The position numbers were made by a program, and so were the translations under genes. Positions 36,701 through 47,015 of a stretch of 64,000 nt of DNA are shown piece after piece; the first letter of the stretch is position 1, and each line of letters starts with the position of its first letter. The notes under the pieces were generated by a model that was not told the DNA's origin, did not search any database, and saw only the letters and a list, made by a program, of their open reading frames with translations. Source of the stretch: Antedon mediterranea (Eukaryota > Echinodermata > Crinoidea > Comatulida > Antedonidae); contig NC_092677.1 in the NCBI RefSeq assembly GCF_964355755.1, forward strand, positions 23,408,101 through 23,472,100, in the 5' to 3' direction.

Positions 36701-39700
36701 AAAGAAGCCCATCTCAAAAAGAAGCCCACCCAAGAGCACTAAAAAAAGAAGCCCACGGGCTTCTTTTCGAGGTTTTACGGTATTTTTTTAGCCAATCTTA
36801 ATTAATTGTACTAGGCCTCCACAAAACAATGGGTACGAGGCGCTAGTCTCTCAGGCCATAGTGCTTAAACAGTACAGTGTGCTCACATTTTCCCCTTTTT
36901 TTTCAGGATAATCCTGTACAAGCCTAATATGTATTATGCATAAATCATATATAGTTCTCATAGTAATACTAATAGATTTCATAGCAACTGCAATAGATTT
37001 CATAGCAACTATATAATTATGTGTTACAAATATAGAAACATTTCCACTTTATAATGCACAGGTGTTGTGCTAACGAAGAATAGTAATTCACCACCTACTG
37101 TGACAGAATTATTGTTATGAAGACTTATCATAAAGGCATGAACATTGGTTACCATGGTGATATCTTTATGATTTTTGTGTTTATGCTTCATCATAAAGAA
37201 AGTAGCAATTCAAAACAAAGTAGAATAAATTACTGATAATGTACTGAGAATTAGCAACTCATGTCTGTTCAACGATCGTTTTCATAAGTTTATTAAATGA
37301 CAATTTAAGGATGGCAATACCATGTTTTAAAGATGCATTGTCCCTCAAAATCATGAAAATAAAATTGATAAAATCAGACTTTTGAATAGGCCATTTTGCA
37401 GTTTTAATTTTCTATGGAAAAAAACCGAACAAATAAACAGTTAAATTTAACCAAAAACCATTGTCTGACAATTTAACTATTTTTGGCATTAAATTAAAGT
37501 TTTTTTCAGGTAAATAACTGTTTTAGTGATTAAATATTTGATGAAAATGAATAACTGTATGGTGAAATTAAAATGAAATATTTAACAAAATATAATAATT
37601 TAATTGAATTATAATTAATTAAATGAAATAAATAATAATAAAAAAATAAATTTTAACAAAATCCGCATTACCAATAATTTTGTTATACTGATATTCTGTG
37701 ATAAAGTTTGGTTAATTTAAATTCATAAATAATGTATGCAGTAAATATATTTAAAAAAATCAATATAATTTGCATATTAATTAAAGGATTAAATATATTA
37801 TATTGTTGCCATGGATATATTGTAGACAAATTGTAGGCAAATATTTGTTTTTTATCAGCTGCATGTTAAAACTATACCAACTTAACTTTACCATAGAAAG
37901 ACTCCATTGAATTTTGGAAGTCACAATTAATACTTTAATATCTAAACACGATTTTATAAAATCATGCTTTTAATTAGTTATAAGAAAATTGCACATATAA
38001 AACGCATATGTTTAAATTAATATTTTACTGTAGACGTTTCAGACAATTTTATTTAGGCTTTCATAAATTCCCATGGACGTGCATTACACAAGGAACGTAA
38101 AAGTGTTTTGCCATGATCCGGATTCAGATTCCAAATCCTTTCTCACTTTTTGAGCCTTAAAAATTCATAAATGGGTAGGCTCAATCTGAAGTGCAAATGC
38201 TAGGTAATTTTGAACAGATTCCTGTTACTTGGATGTCATTCTAAAAATATAATGTATTTATATCACTTACCAATATGAATAATCAAATGTAAACTGTAAA
38301 GAAAAAAACATAAAAGTTAAAAACTTTTAAATTTATCATTCATTTACATAACTTTATTTTGAAACGGATACAAAACTTGATTCAGCATCAAATTGATGTT
38401 TTTGACAAGGTAGTTTGGTTTATCAGTTTTGAAAGAGAAGGCGGCTACATCGGTGTACTGGTCCATCTTAGCCCCTGTAGTGGACAGACGAAAGAGCACT
38501 GTCTGGTGAAAGCTATAGGTTGTCAGGGGAACCTTGGGGGAGAAGAAAGTTGTTGCATCCACAACTGTGCGCAGTTAATTCCAGTAGGTATAGGCGCAGG
38601 TTATTTCTCCACATTCACATTCACTTGTGTTATTAATGGGTGTGTTTTTTTAACTAAGCTAACTCCGTGATCAGATTTTGAACTTTGAAAGAGAAAATTA
38701 AATCATTTACTTACTGATTTCGGATCTTCCTCTGAAAAAAAAAATTAAATCAGGTTAATTTCTGTTTTGTGTTAGGAGAACATTTCACCGTCATTGACAT
38801 TATGTTGACATAGCACAACAATGAGAGACATTAATTTTGATGAGAAGGTCATGGAACACTAATTAATTTTAAAACAACTAAAAACCTGAGACCTGTAACC
38901 CTTGGTAGGGACCCTGACGGGTACTCTCCCTCCGGGTGAAAGGGATTCCGAAACTCATCGGTGGGCAGGGGCGCTCATCTTCCTGTTCAGGACTATTCCT
39001 GATGATTACCCAACCTATTTATTTATTTGATGTAAATAGCAAATTAATATCTATTAAAAACTTGTGATCTCCTTGCACCCACACATTCAGGCATGTTTGT
39101 TTGTAAAATGTACTGCCATGTCATAGAACAAAACCACAAACAAATATGACATAGCAGATGATAACCCTTTAAGCTGCAATGCTTGTTTCAGAAGGGGTCC
39201 TCTACAAAACATCGGGATTTGTTTGGTACAAATTTACAGCTCCGGATCCAGTAAAACGTTTTTTAATCGTGATGTAGAGGTTGATATTTATTAAAATATT
39301 GCATCCTAAAATGATGCAAATATGTCATTGCTTGTAGTGTTTTTTTTATACCTTTGTTCTTAGTACAGTACAAAATACAGTTTTACACTGAATGTGTTAT
39401 CCAATTAATTCTGTTTTATAAGTAACAATACCAATTATCACCCATTAGTAATTGACTAAGGCAGATTCAGAAGGAGTACGATTACCCTTCTCCATTTTTG
39501 TCTATCTAAAAACTAGTACATGCTTGCCATGACTAATTTAGTTATGTATTAAACTTTTCATACAATAGTCTGCAAGCCACTGACATATCCAGTGCATACA
39601 GCAGAATAGGCCACTCTTTTCCATGCGTGTTTAATCTGTATTAATTTAACGTTGAAGCAAACAAACTTAAACAAAATACATACTTGGAGTTTCTGGATTT

Positions 39701-40642
39701 TGAATTTTTGTCAAGGCGCCATCCATAGAAATGATCAATTTAGCTCCTCTTTCTTTTTCTCTGTAAATTATAAATGTTATTCTTAAAATATATATATCTA
39801 TATAAATCATAAAAGGCTAGATATCAAATTAAAGTTATATATTAGTATCAGAGGCAGATCTTGGGTTTTTTTAAACAGGGGAGTGCTAATTATATGCTGC
39901 ACATATATATTACTGTACAGTATATCAAAAAAAGTTATCAAATTGTTTGTAAATTTAATTTTCAGCTGTCAAACGGGGAAGCGCAATCCACTAGCGGTAT
40001 AGTATCCCTGGATCTATCTCCGCTATTGACACTCCAGTAGGCCCAGGTGGTGGTACATACAATGTTAAATACTTTATGTTGATTTTCCAATTTAATTTCA
40101 CAAACAATTATTAAGTAATTAAATATCACTCATTATTTATTTTAATAATAATAATCTTATTGGGCCTATTATATTAAATACACATTTTAATGGGTCTTAT
40201 ATGGGTCTGGGACATATATGATACTAAATTTTAGTGAGGCCAAATTGAAAAATCCTACTACAGTGTCTATATAGAATAGTATATAGAATGTTAGTATTGT
40301 TGTTTCAATTAAATAAAAAAATTCTAGACAGTTAGAACACACGATGGATTAAACCAAACTTTTTGCACTCACCTTGAGTTAAACGGCCTTACACGCACAG
40401 CCACCTTCACCCTGTCGAGAAAAAAAGAAATATAATTCACTGTTGAAACCTATAGACTATGGTAGCCAGGCTACACCGTAGGCCGCCACGTCGTCTTACT
40501 TACGGTGGCCTACCACGAAACAAACACCGTGTAATACAGGCTGCAGACTGCTCCAAGGCCGCCAATATGCCATGTGCCTGTAAGTAAGCATTCATACTTA
40601 AAATAATACGCAGTGTACTTACGATTCCCCGCCACCCGACAT
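15716..40642 (-). CDS. KIF28P: Kinesin-3 motor protein, KIF28P/klp-6 type, apparently tail-less
   Basis: Fourteen exons 5' to 3' on the minus strand: 40642-40623, 40411-40373, 39760-39684, 38731-38715, 38293-38271, 24899-24775, 23696-23618, 23119-23056, 19761-19575, 18887-18735, 17990-17893, 17287-17190, 16426-16203 and 15822-15716. All phases agree; 1311 nt, 436 residues. It begins MSGGGES then [12 protein letters not shown]. The P-loop GQTGSGKS is at 110-117, switch [11 protein letters not shown] at 221-230 and switch II DLAGSER at 259-265; [11 protein letters not shown] and the neck [19 protein letters not shown] follow. Kinesin-3 motors walk along microtubules carrying membrane cargo. The KIF28P/klp-6 placement rests on the SSRAH and NKAVVNENP wording from memory. 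Family members are much longer, with an FHA domain. Here a TAG follows WDQKVTI, but GTAACA after WDQK could be a splice donor to exons outside the window. Confidence 0.93.
15876..16028. mobile_element. MITE, family 1 copy A
   Basis: Ends are imperfect inverted repeats: AGTTCTGTCTACACTATCAA on the left and TATAGTGTAGATAGAGCTT on the right. Inside, GTGTGATGTGCCCAAATATG is inverted as CATATATGGGCACATCACAC. A second copy lies at 46764-46885. It sits in the kinesin intron between the last two exons. No coding capacity. Confidence 0.8.
16555..17046 (-). mobile_element. 3' fragment of a non-LTR retrotransposon (LINE)
   Basis: On the minus strand a broken frame reads [16 protein letters not shown], then after an indel near 16840 [20 protein letters not shown] and [12 protein letters not shown]. 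This is the familiar stretch after the reverse transcriptase of CR1/Jockey-like LINEs. A 3' tail of ATTGATTGATTG follows at 16557-16570. The element is 5'-truncated and inactive. Confidence 0.75.
17427..17700 (+). mobile_element. tRNA-derived SINE, family 1, full head
   Basis: Box A TAGCTTGGTGG (17436-17446) and box B GGGTTCAATCC (17478-17488) are pol III promoter elements at tRNA-like spacing. The body (GTCTTGGGACCATTCTACAG, CTTCATCAGTGCTTCTATGA) recurs at 32096-32290 without the head. The head is tRNA-like but does not form a clean cloverleaf. Confidence 0.65.
18115..18290. repeat. Head-to-head inverted repeat with hammerhead-like relics
   Basis: Arms of about 80-90 bp at 18115-18200 and 18208-18290 are inverted copies; both hold AACTGTTGAGTTTCTCTA or its inverse and CAAAGTATATTGA. 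Read outward, each arm resembles CTGAGGA ... GAAAC, the layout of degenerate hammerhead-type tails of Penelope-like elements, but the stem II pairing is mostly lost. Confidence 0.6.
19178..19476. mobile_element. hAT-like MITE with three internal 73-80 bp tandem repeats
   Basis: The left part TCGTAACGCAG and the right part TTACGCCAGTG are degenerate versions of the CAGTGGCGTAACGCAG ends seen elsewhere in the window. Inside, GTTTAGCACTCC ... AATGCTGGG ... TTGGACTGCTCATGCTCTG repeats three times (from about 19208, 19280 and 19358). It lies in a kinesin intron. Confidence 0.55.
21183..21345. repeat. Imperfect inverted repeat, about 50-bp arms
   Basis: GTAAACTTACCGACGTTTCG with GAATTCTCAGTT on the left is mirrored by AACTGAGAGTTCACAAAATG and GTGGTAAGTTTCA on the right. 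The GAGAATTCACGAAACGTCGG reading on the minus strand resembles retroelement tails of the hammerhead type. No coding sequence. Confidence 0.5.
21377..21533. mobile_element. hAT-like MITE
   Basis: It begins CAGTGGCTAAACCC and ends CTCTGCGTTACGCCACTG. Flanks ATATCTGT (21369-21376) and ATATCCGA (21534-21541) match at 6 of 8 positions, an aged 8-bp duplication. The right end belongs to the same family as the ends at 24106 and 28218. Confidence 0.6.
22563..22640. repeat. 18-bp tandem repeat (ACAATGACAACAAACATG)
   Basis: About four near-perfect 18-bp copies run through this stretch, in a kinesin intron. The open frames over it on both strands are products of the repeat. Confidence 0.85.
23211..23516. 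mobile_element. MITE, family 2 copy A
   Basis: TTTAAAGATGTATTGTCC on the left is inverted at the right as GTACAATACATCTTTAA. A diverged copy starts at 37326, sharing CTTTGAATAGG, the TTAAATTCAACCAA region and TTTTTTCAGGTAAATAA. It lies between kinesin exons 7 and 8. Confidence 0.75.
24106..24722. mobile_element. hAT-type element with nested insertion
   Basis: Ends CAGTGGCATAACGTAGAGACC and (inverted) GTTTACGCCACTA are flanked by GTAAACAG (24098-24105) and TTAAACAG (24723-24730), 7 of 8 matching. Its left part (GGCCCCTGGTTTAGG, AACCCTAAGTGGCCCTCC) is shared with 28218-28395. The 24275-24704 element is inserted inside. The copy sits 53 bp downstream (intron side) of kinesin exon 6. Confidence 0.75.
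24275..24704. mobile_element. Nested element with GGCCCCGTTTCTGCTGCC ends
   Basis: The 18-bp terminal repeat GGCCCCGTTTCTGCTGCC is perfectly inverted at 24687-24704. Two more copies of the CCCGTTTCTGCTGC core occur inside (about 24342-24357 inverted, 24441-24455 direct). ATATACCGTATA and TATACGGTATAT palindromes are repeated throughout, including five near-tandem copies at about 24614-24680. Confidence 0.75.
24900..27515 (-). other. Kinesin intron 5, right-to-left distal part, nothing coding seen
   Basis: AT-rich intron DNA. No exon, RNA gene or clear transposon end was recognised between the hAT element and the 5S-derived SINE. Confidence 0.5.
27518..27918 (-). mobile_element. 5S-rRNA-derived SINE
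   Basis: On the minus strand 27918-27811 reads like 5S rRNA: TACCACGTTGAAACACCGG, TCACCCGAAGTTAAACACTG, TTAGAGCTTGGATGGGAAAC and GGTGCTGTA at the 5S 3' end. The internal pol III control region is thus largely kept. A non-5S body follows to about 27560, then an A-rich tail (27548-27518). This is the architecture of SINE3 or DeuSINE elements. A lone 5S pseudogene is less likely because the 5S part stops at its natural end and a tail follows. Confidence 0.75.
28218..28395. mobile_element. hAT-like MITE, degenerate
   Basis: It starts CAGTGGTGTATCGCAGA and shares CCTAAGTGGCCCTCCAA and GGGTTTAGCCA with the 24106 element. The right terminal repeat is not recognisable, so the end is approximate. Confidence 0.55.
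28950..29065. repeat. AT/TATA-rich simple repeat
   Basis: Runs of TATATA and ATTATA surround a short unique segment. No other content. Confidence 0.7.
29195..29250 (+). ncRNA. Type I hammerhead ribozyme motif
   Basis: All core positions fit. CTGATGA (29199-29205) is followed by an 11-bp stem II (29206-29216 with 29222-29232, loop TAGAT, two G-U pairs). GAA (29233-29235) leads into a 3-bp stem III, ACA (29236-29238) with TGT (29243-29245). A29246 is the expected cleavage nucleotide. GCGA (29247-29250) pairs with TCGC (29195-29198) as stem I. Such short-stem-III hammerheads are known from Penelope-like retroelements and retrozymes. Activity is not shown, and stem I pairs for only 4 bp before mismatches. 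Confidence 0.65.
30883..30953. mobile_element. 71-bp near-perfect palindromic MITE
   Basis: TTTCCGCCAAAGA at the left is inverted at the right as TCTTTGGCGGAAA, with AT-rich arms meeting in the middle. No clear target duplication was found. Confidence 0.65.
31621..31640 (-). repeat. CAATT microsatellite, possible LINE 3' tail
   Basis: Four ATTCA/CAATT units. On the minus strand it reads as a TTGAA tail after AATAAATGTTACT, as at some CR1-like LINE 3' ends. The upstream body to about 31860 was not recognised. A similar tract is at 47096-47111. Confidence 0.4.
32096..32290 (+). mobile_element. tRNA-derived SINE, family 1, 5'-truncated copy
   Basis: It matches the body of the 17427-17700 SINE (TCTTCTATC, GGGACCGTTCTATGG, CTTCATCAAAGCTTCTATGA, GATCAATCGGGAAATTACCT) but lacks the A and B boxes. 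Confidence 0.65.
32300..35930. other. Kinesin intron 5, middle, no gene seen
   Basis: AT-rich intron. The stretch 33060-33190 and the A-rich end at 34545-34575 (GAAATAAAGTAAAC) look like old retroelement debris but could not be classified. No exon was supported. Confidence 0.4.
35934..36782. mobile_element. TA-flanked inverted-repeat element with internal GAAAAGAAGCCC repeats
   Basis: The left end ACCGTAAAACCTCGAAAAGA is perfectly inverted at the right end TCTTTTCGAGGTTTTACGGT. TA dinucleotides flank both ends, as in Tc1/mariner insertions. TCGAAAAGAAGCCC and variants recur about ten times in two clusters, 35950-36090 and 36640-36770. Open frames in the interior (minus strand 36592-36233) match nothing I recognise. 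Confidence 0.75.
37326..37640. mobile_element. MITE, family 2 copy B (degenerate)
   Basis: It starts TTTAAAGATGCATTGTCC, matching the family 2 left end at 23211, and shares the internal CTTTTGAATAGG and TTTTTTCAGGTAAATAA blocks. The right end has decayed and is approximate. Confidence 0.6.
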
Positions 40643-40860
40643 TTTCTCAGTTTGCTAACTTCTACTTCTGTTTTTAATTTTATACTTCAATAAATCCAAC
40701 TTTAATCTATCCTATTAGATACTCGTCCCAACACAAAAGCCTCTGAGTATCGCAAAACTTCGTTTCTACCTTGGAAGTGGGTTATCTATTTGCTGTAATT
40801 TGTGTAACAATGCTAGGCAACCAAGTACGATGACGTCAGGTCTGGTAGAATCAACCATTT
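40643..40860 (-). promoter_or_regulatory. Putative 5' UTR/promoter of the kinesin gene
   Basis: This is the stretch upstream of the first ATG (40642-40640). It is placed by position only; no TATA box or initiator stands out. The neighbouring first intron (40420-40620) has a modest GC and CpG rise. Confidence 0.3.
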
Positions 40861-42921
40861 AAATTGTGGGGAACTTAAATGTTAAATTAAGTTAAAATTA
40901 AACCAGTTTTAGTATTTTCATTAATCATTATGAAAATATAGCAATTAGTTAATGAAAGAAAAGGACTACAATACTATATTTTATTATCGAATAAGGGCAA
41001 ATTAACAACGTTGTATTTTTATCATTTTATCTTCCTATTATTTTACTTGAGGGCGTTCTACATTTTTTTCACAACAAAAAGTATACCCGAACTTACTGTC
41101 TTTCGTAATCAAATAATTATATACAACTTTTATCTAAACTTAACTAAGAAGCATTATTTATTGGTAATTTATCTAAACAAACCTACAGTATAGCTTACTT
41201 GCTTCATCTTCGTAATAGAGTAGGCCTACTGTGGTAACATAATAATATAATATCCCGTTTTAAGTAGGCTTAATCGGGCGGGAGTAGACCTACAAACAAG
41301 CTTATTAATATTAATTTGCCTATATTATTTTTTATTTCAGCAACAAACAATGTTCACATCTATCACACCTTATTTGAAATGTATATAAACTATAGTTGTT
41401 TTATTTAATTCATGTTTTCATCATGATTGTTTGATTAAGTTCAATGAAATTTACATAAACACGGATGTAAATTGTATTTAATGTACGATCGTAATCATCC
41501 TATCAACAAACAAATAACATCGTGTAAATTATTCACACCTTTTAATGCTCATGACATCAAGAAATACGATGGAAATACATGTAAAGACAACAAAAGTACA
41601 ATTCTGAGATCATGAGAAAATTCCTCCGTGGTGTGATCTGAGCGTGAACAAAATGATCCTTGGTTATTTATTACACATTGTTTAATGACATTTAAAATGT
41701 CCTAAAATCATCAAATATGTTGTAATTTTAGGCCCTAAACTTTCTAAAACATATTTATTATTTGATATTTCACTATTATAGAAACATCTCCATTGGTTGG
41801 ATGTATTGGAACATTGAATCAATTCAATTTAATCATTTCCAATGTTAGATGTTATTACTTATACATTCCGTTTTATATGTGAAATTTCTGGTTTCGCCAC
41901 GAGCTGGATCACTGTAAACGTTGTTAAAATGTTTTAGGCTATCAATACTAATTTGTTCCAATACCATATTTTGTTTAAGATGTTAAGACGTTTAAAAATA
42001 CGATAGGCCTACTCTGCAATCTAAGGCTTAAGAGCATCCATGGACACTGATATGATAATTATTAGCTAAGATAGACACATGTGAGTGTCATGGTCGTTTT
42101 CAGCGCGACTCACCCCAAACGATAGACCTAGGCTAACACATCTCAAGCGTATTTAAGAATACGCACATATGCTTCTTCAGCAGGACAATTCAGTTTTGCC
42201 AGGTTCTTTATTCCATGTACGAACTTATCGTTTAGGCCTAGATAAGAAACAGAATTGATGACAGTAAAGTTTTACTTTAGACCAAATGCTAGTGTACGTA
42301 GGTTGTTTGGGTCACATTCCACGAACTGAAAGCAGAAGAAAATAAATTACAACTAAATTGATGTTTAAAACTTACAATTATTTTCAAATATTCCGTAGTG
42401 AGTGTCTTCGATACGATCGGCGGTTGAGCACGGTAGTGATGATGATACATTGTTTCTGATTGGTCAGTAGTTTAGTCAGGACAAAAAAAAAATGAATACG
42501 ATAAAGGCATGCGCATAATGTTACGATGACGTCATGCGCTAAAATTCACTACTTTTAAACTAAATAATTTGATTATTTATTGTTTCCTCTGGAAGTAAGG
42601 AATCAGAATTTTAACATGGACCTATAAATATAATTTTTAGATAGTTGATTTTATGGCATGCACGTCGCCCTCTTTTACGCCTAGCCTTTAAACTGGTTTG
42701 CAGAGGGATTTTTTATTCGAGTCTTTATTTAAAAAAAAAAATTAATAAATACACATTGATACGGAAAAAATACATAAATACACATTATTATGCTTTTGCC
42801 AATTAGTTTATGTAACTGTATTGTATAATCATTTAAAAGACCATGTTTTCTTAAAATATATGTTAAATCGGACTGTGAATTCCAAATTAGTATACTCGAT
42901 AAAAATATTCGACACTCTCTT

Positions 42922-43104
42922 AAGCGTGGTTCCCACTAGCGACGCAACGCAAGGACGTAACGCAACGCAAGTGAATTGACCAATCACAAGCGATGGCTTA
43001 TTCGCTTGTGATTGCTAACTGTCTATAACTTCGCTTGTTATTGGTTAAAACGCTTGCGTTGCGTTTACGTCCTTGCGTTACGTTCTAGTGGGAACCAAGC
43101 TTTA
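42922..43104. mobile_element. MITE with about 50-bp terminal repeats
   Basis: AGCGTGGTTCCCACTAGCGA with CGCAACGCAAGGACGTAACG on the left is mirrored by CGTCCTTGCGTTACGTTCTA and GTGGGAACCAAGCTTTA on the right. GCGTTGCG-type words are dense and GC-rich relative to the flanks. No coding capacity. Confidence 0.8.
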
Positions 43105-45326
43105 GACCGCGCCTGTATAGTTCGAAATTACAAAGTTATGAATTCGAAGGCATTTATAAATTGATATGTATTGATCATAGGATAAAAACAATAGCTGTAA
43201 AAAATATAAAACATGCGGCCATCTTCCTCTTTCGTGGGGGAAAACCCACAGCAGATGTTTGACGTATGATTTGGTTATTCAGCAGGCTATTATCTATCTA
43301 AAAGTTACTCCAACATTAATGTCATTTTTATTGTTCCGCGATGTCAGTCTCATTATTCTCAAAGTGGGTTTTTACAAAAAAATTGTAGGGCTACAGTATT
43401 CCAAATCTTCAAAAAGTAGTTCCGGCTAGGGACAATGACAGCATTAAAAACAACTGCAATTTAGTGACGGATGATAAATACTTAATACTTCATTGAAAGA
43501 TTTCAATTCATTTTGAATAATAATATGTCAGTAACATTTATGTGTAAATCCGGAATAAGGCATTAGTTAGAAGCCACCTTATGTAACCATGAACGTATTT
43601 ATTATACGTCCGTGATGTAAATGGTGACAGTGTGTGCCGACTTGGTAAAAAATCGCCGTCACCCCATCGACGCTTTGCATATTCATCAACTGGTGATTCC
43701 AGGAAGAGTTCAATGAGCCATCATAAAGTTTTAAAATCAACGTATGGGAAAAAAGGAATCTACAACCTTTCGTTTGTTTAATAAGAAACTTTATTTGAAT
43801 AATGTTTGACCTTGGGTAAACTGCCAAAGACCTTTTTTTTTATAACTTTATGATCATTAGAAACAAATCAATTTAATGTTATCTTCTACTTTATACAATA
43901 TTTAAACCTGCCTATATTAGTAGGTCTTATACCATTCGACTGCCGAATTGCACTATGGTACCTTTACTTATTTTACATACAGTTTACGGGTTGTAGTTTT
44001 TGAAAGGGACTACAGCATTGGAAAATACTTTCAACACGTTTCTTATGTAACAAAATAAATATAAAAACTACTATGTTTTGAAAGTTAAAAGTGCAGTCAA
44101 GCTGTACTATTATTGGTGGAATTTGTGAAATAACAATACTCGTTCTATTGCTGGTATGTTCTCACAAGTCGGTAATAATAAACTCTATTAATATGTGGGA
44201 ACTTCAAGCGAGATTGGCTTTAGACAATACTTGGCCAAATTCATTGGATACTTAGACGGAATGAATCTGAACCTAACATGTTTACATAAATCACCATATA
44301 AAATGAACAATTAACAAAACTTAACCAAGCATAAGAAGTATTCATTAAACATCAAGATATCAACTTCTTAAATATTAAGTAACAAATACCTGTTTAAATA
44401 CCTCATAATTGAGTATACAATATAATAAGTACACAGCTAAATTTGGGAACAATACGCAACCTTTTGATGAAACAAAAGATTGCAATGGCAAACCTTATGC
44501 CTGCGGAATTTCAAGACAAAAAGACAAAATACCCATACAACCAAGGGTTTAATACTAAATAAAAGGCTACAAAACAATAACTTATGTTAAATTAGGCTTA
44601 ACAATAATTGTTGGCAAGTTATCTTTTGAAACAAAATAAAAAACAAGTTTTTATTTTAAATTTATTGTTTTTGGTATTAAGAGATAACTCTCTTGTACAG
44701 TAACATAGTATTTATAGTATTACAAGTATATATAGTTGTATATACAATTATGAAAATTTAAATCATATGTTTCAATTTTTAGGTAATCAAACCAATATCC
44801 AAGGTATTGAATCAAGGCATACTGTGGGCATTCATGTATTCAATAAGAATATTCATTATTATTAGAGTGTAAGCCTACAATATCAAGGTTTTATTGTACA
44901 CTCATAATAATGGAATTGGTTGCATTATTTCATTGTTACCTGGTAACAAGTGAGTTTGATACAAAAATCAAATATTTCTAAATTTATTTACATGTAAATA
45001 ATAGCTATATACAGTATAGAATAACCAACAATTTATGATTGAAAAGTTATATCATAGATATAAACCTTGTCTTAAAATATAAACAGAACTAACTTTTTAA
45101 GAGCAATACATTTAAAGAACAGTTTATTCAATCAAATTCACATAGTGAATGACTGATAAAACTATGTACATGTAGTGGCACTGTAGAATGGTGGTTGACC
45201 AAACACAATTGAGTTATATGTTCAAATCTTGGAACAGTCCGTAGACCTAGAAACATATTTTTCTTATGACCAATAATATAAATTTGCTCTTGATATAATG
45301 GTACAACCCACCATTAAAAAAAAAAT

Positions 45327-45369
45327 CTTAGTTTTCTAGTCACCCATCATCGGATCTAGAAAACTAAGA
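45327..45369. repeat. Perfect 13-bp inverted repeat
   Basis: CTTAGTTTTCTAG (45329 onward) is inverted as CTAGAAAACTAAG after a 17-bp loop. A second, related inverted pair (GATATCTTGGTTTTCTAG / CTAGAAAGATATC) follows directly to 45407. Confidence 0.7.
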
Positions 45370-45410
45370 CCTGAGATATCTTGGTTTTCTAGATCTAGAA
45401 AGATATCTAA

Positions 45411-45586
45411 TACCCCTTTCACACCAAAAGCAAAACTCCGGAGACACCCCGGAGTTGACGCCCCCCTGTTTGGTGTGAAAGGTAAAATCAAGCAACTCCG
45501 TTGTTTAAAACTGCGGGGTTGAACAGCTGAACATTCTCCGGAGAGCGAACTGCGGGGACACCCCGGTGTTTTGGTGTGAAAGGTAC
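45411..45586. mobile_element. TA-flanked MITE, compound
   Basis: CCCTTTCACACCAAAA at the left is inverted as TTTTGGTGTGAAAGG at the right, with TA at both ends. A further inverted end, TTTGGTGTGAAAGGTA, lies at 45469-45484, so the unit may be two elements back to back. ACTCCGGAG and ACACCCCGG palindromic words repeat inside. Confidence 0.7.
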
Positions 45587-46763
45587 CTTAGGTCATAGTT
45601 AGACACCCCTTTATACTGTACAAAAGTTTCTACTTGTGACGTCACATTAAAAAAAAAATTTCCCCCATTTCTTAGGGCTGTTTTCTATGCCTTATCAACA
45701 TCTCCGAAATTTACTATTACAGTCAGTGGTATGTAATAGTGTATACTACGTGTAGACATAACATGAAACTTTTTGGAACCCTTTCATATCATCTTTAAGG
45801 ACGGTTCCAGCAGAGGATCTTGCCTACTTAGGTGGACTAATGCGCCGGGTTATCTCACACTCAGCTGTTGTTTCTACTACTAATAATGTCTCCCCTTGTG
45901 TGTTAAGTTCAGTACAACCATTTCTATAAATATATTGCTCTTTCCCCCTACAAATCATACTAAAATCATACTAAATCATATCAAATCATCATATCAAATC
46001 ATACTAAAAAATATTCGTTGTTTTACCTATCAGCACAACAATCAGAAACAATACTACGGTATTATTGATTTGGCAAAATCATCGTTGATTTATGAAAATA
46101 AAATTACATTAAACATTGAAACTATATATAATTCGAAATAAACTATACAAAATAATGTAAACAAATAATGACATGCTTAGACAAGCACACTTGACAGATG
46201 GTGGAAGCATGAAAAACAATATAAATATTACAACTTATTTATCTAAAATAAAATATGTATTTCTTTTACAATACTATACATAGCATTTTTCATTCATTAA
46301 AAAGCACTATTTTTTTTTTAAAACTGTTACTAAATAATAGTAAATAGTGTCATAAGTAGGATGTCAATATAATATTACAGATATCTGTTGGTACAAACAA
46401 GTTTTGGTGTTTTGTAATGGGAATGGAATTGAAATTATCAAAAACACCTACATATCCAATTGTAAAATTTCTTTGATAAAAATAATATTTTTAAAAATCC
46501 ACTCAAATGACATCATGAACAATAAAATCATCACAATATTATTGCTCTTACTAATCATGACATCATTCAATTGGACTTGTGAAAACATTATTTTTATCAA
46601 AGACAATGTAAAGGTTATCGGAAGTTCTATAGATGAAAACTTTTCTAATTTACTTTATGTAAGAAAATGCATAATTATTTATCTAGCTATTGTTATCATC
46701 TTAGTATAAATGGGCCTTAAAGTTTTTTGTTTAAACACTGATAAACATGAGATGATATAGAAT

Positions 46764-46885
46764 TAAAGCTCTGTCTACACTATCACTAGTTTGACAAAAA
46801 CAAGTGTGATGTGCCCAAATATGGTACAACATAATTGTGTCCATATATGGTTTGTCACAAGCCTGATAGCGTAAACAGAGCTTTA
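46764..46885. mobile_element. MITE, family 1 copy B
   Basis: Starts TAAAGCTCTGTCTACACTAT, ends AAACAGAGCTTTAG, and shares GTGTGATGTGCCCAAATATG with the copy at 15876-16028. Confidence 0.75.
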
Positions 46886-46979
46886 GATGTGTGTGATGAT
46901 TAATATAGACAGTTTTGGTACCCCATGATGTATGGAGTTCGGACAAAAACTGTTGAACTTCTCTACAATATGCTTAGAT

Positions 46980-47015
46980 CATGGAGGAAAAAATATTATT
47001 ATTTTTTCCTCCATG
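46980..47015. mobile_element. 36-bp palindromic insertion, copy 2
   Basis: The insert runs CATGGAGGAAAAAATA, TTAT, TATTTTTTCCTCCATG: a perfect 16-bp stem with a 4-nt loop. CTTAGAT lies on each side (46973-46979 and 47016-47022). Confidence 0.75.

Noticed and set aside
42140-42240. Minus-strand peptide reading DKFVHGIKNLAKLNCPAEEA
   Set aside because: It looks protein-like, but it is only about 30 codons, with no supporting neighbour exons, and could not be tied to a gene.
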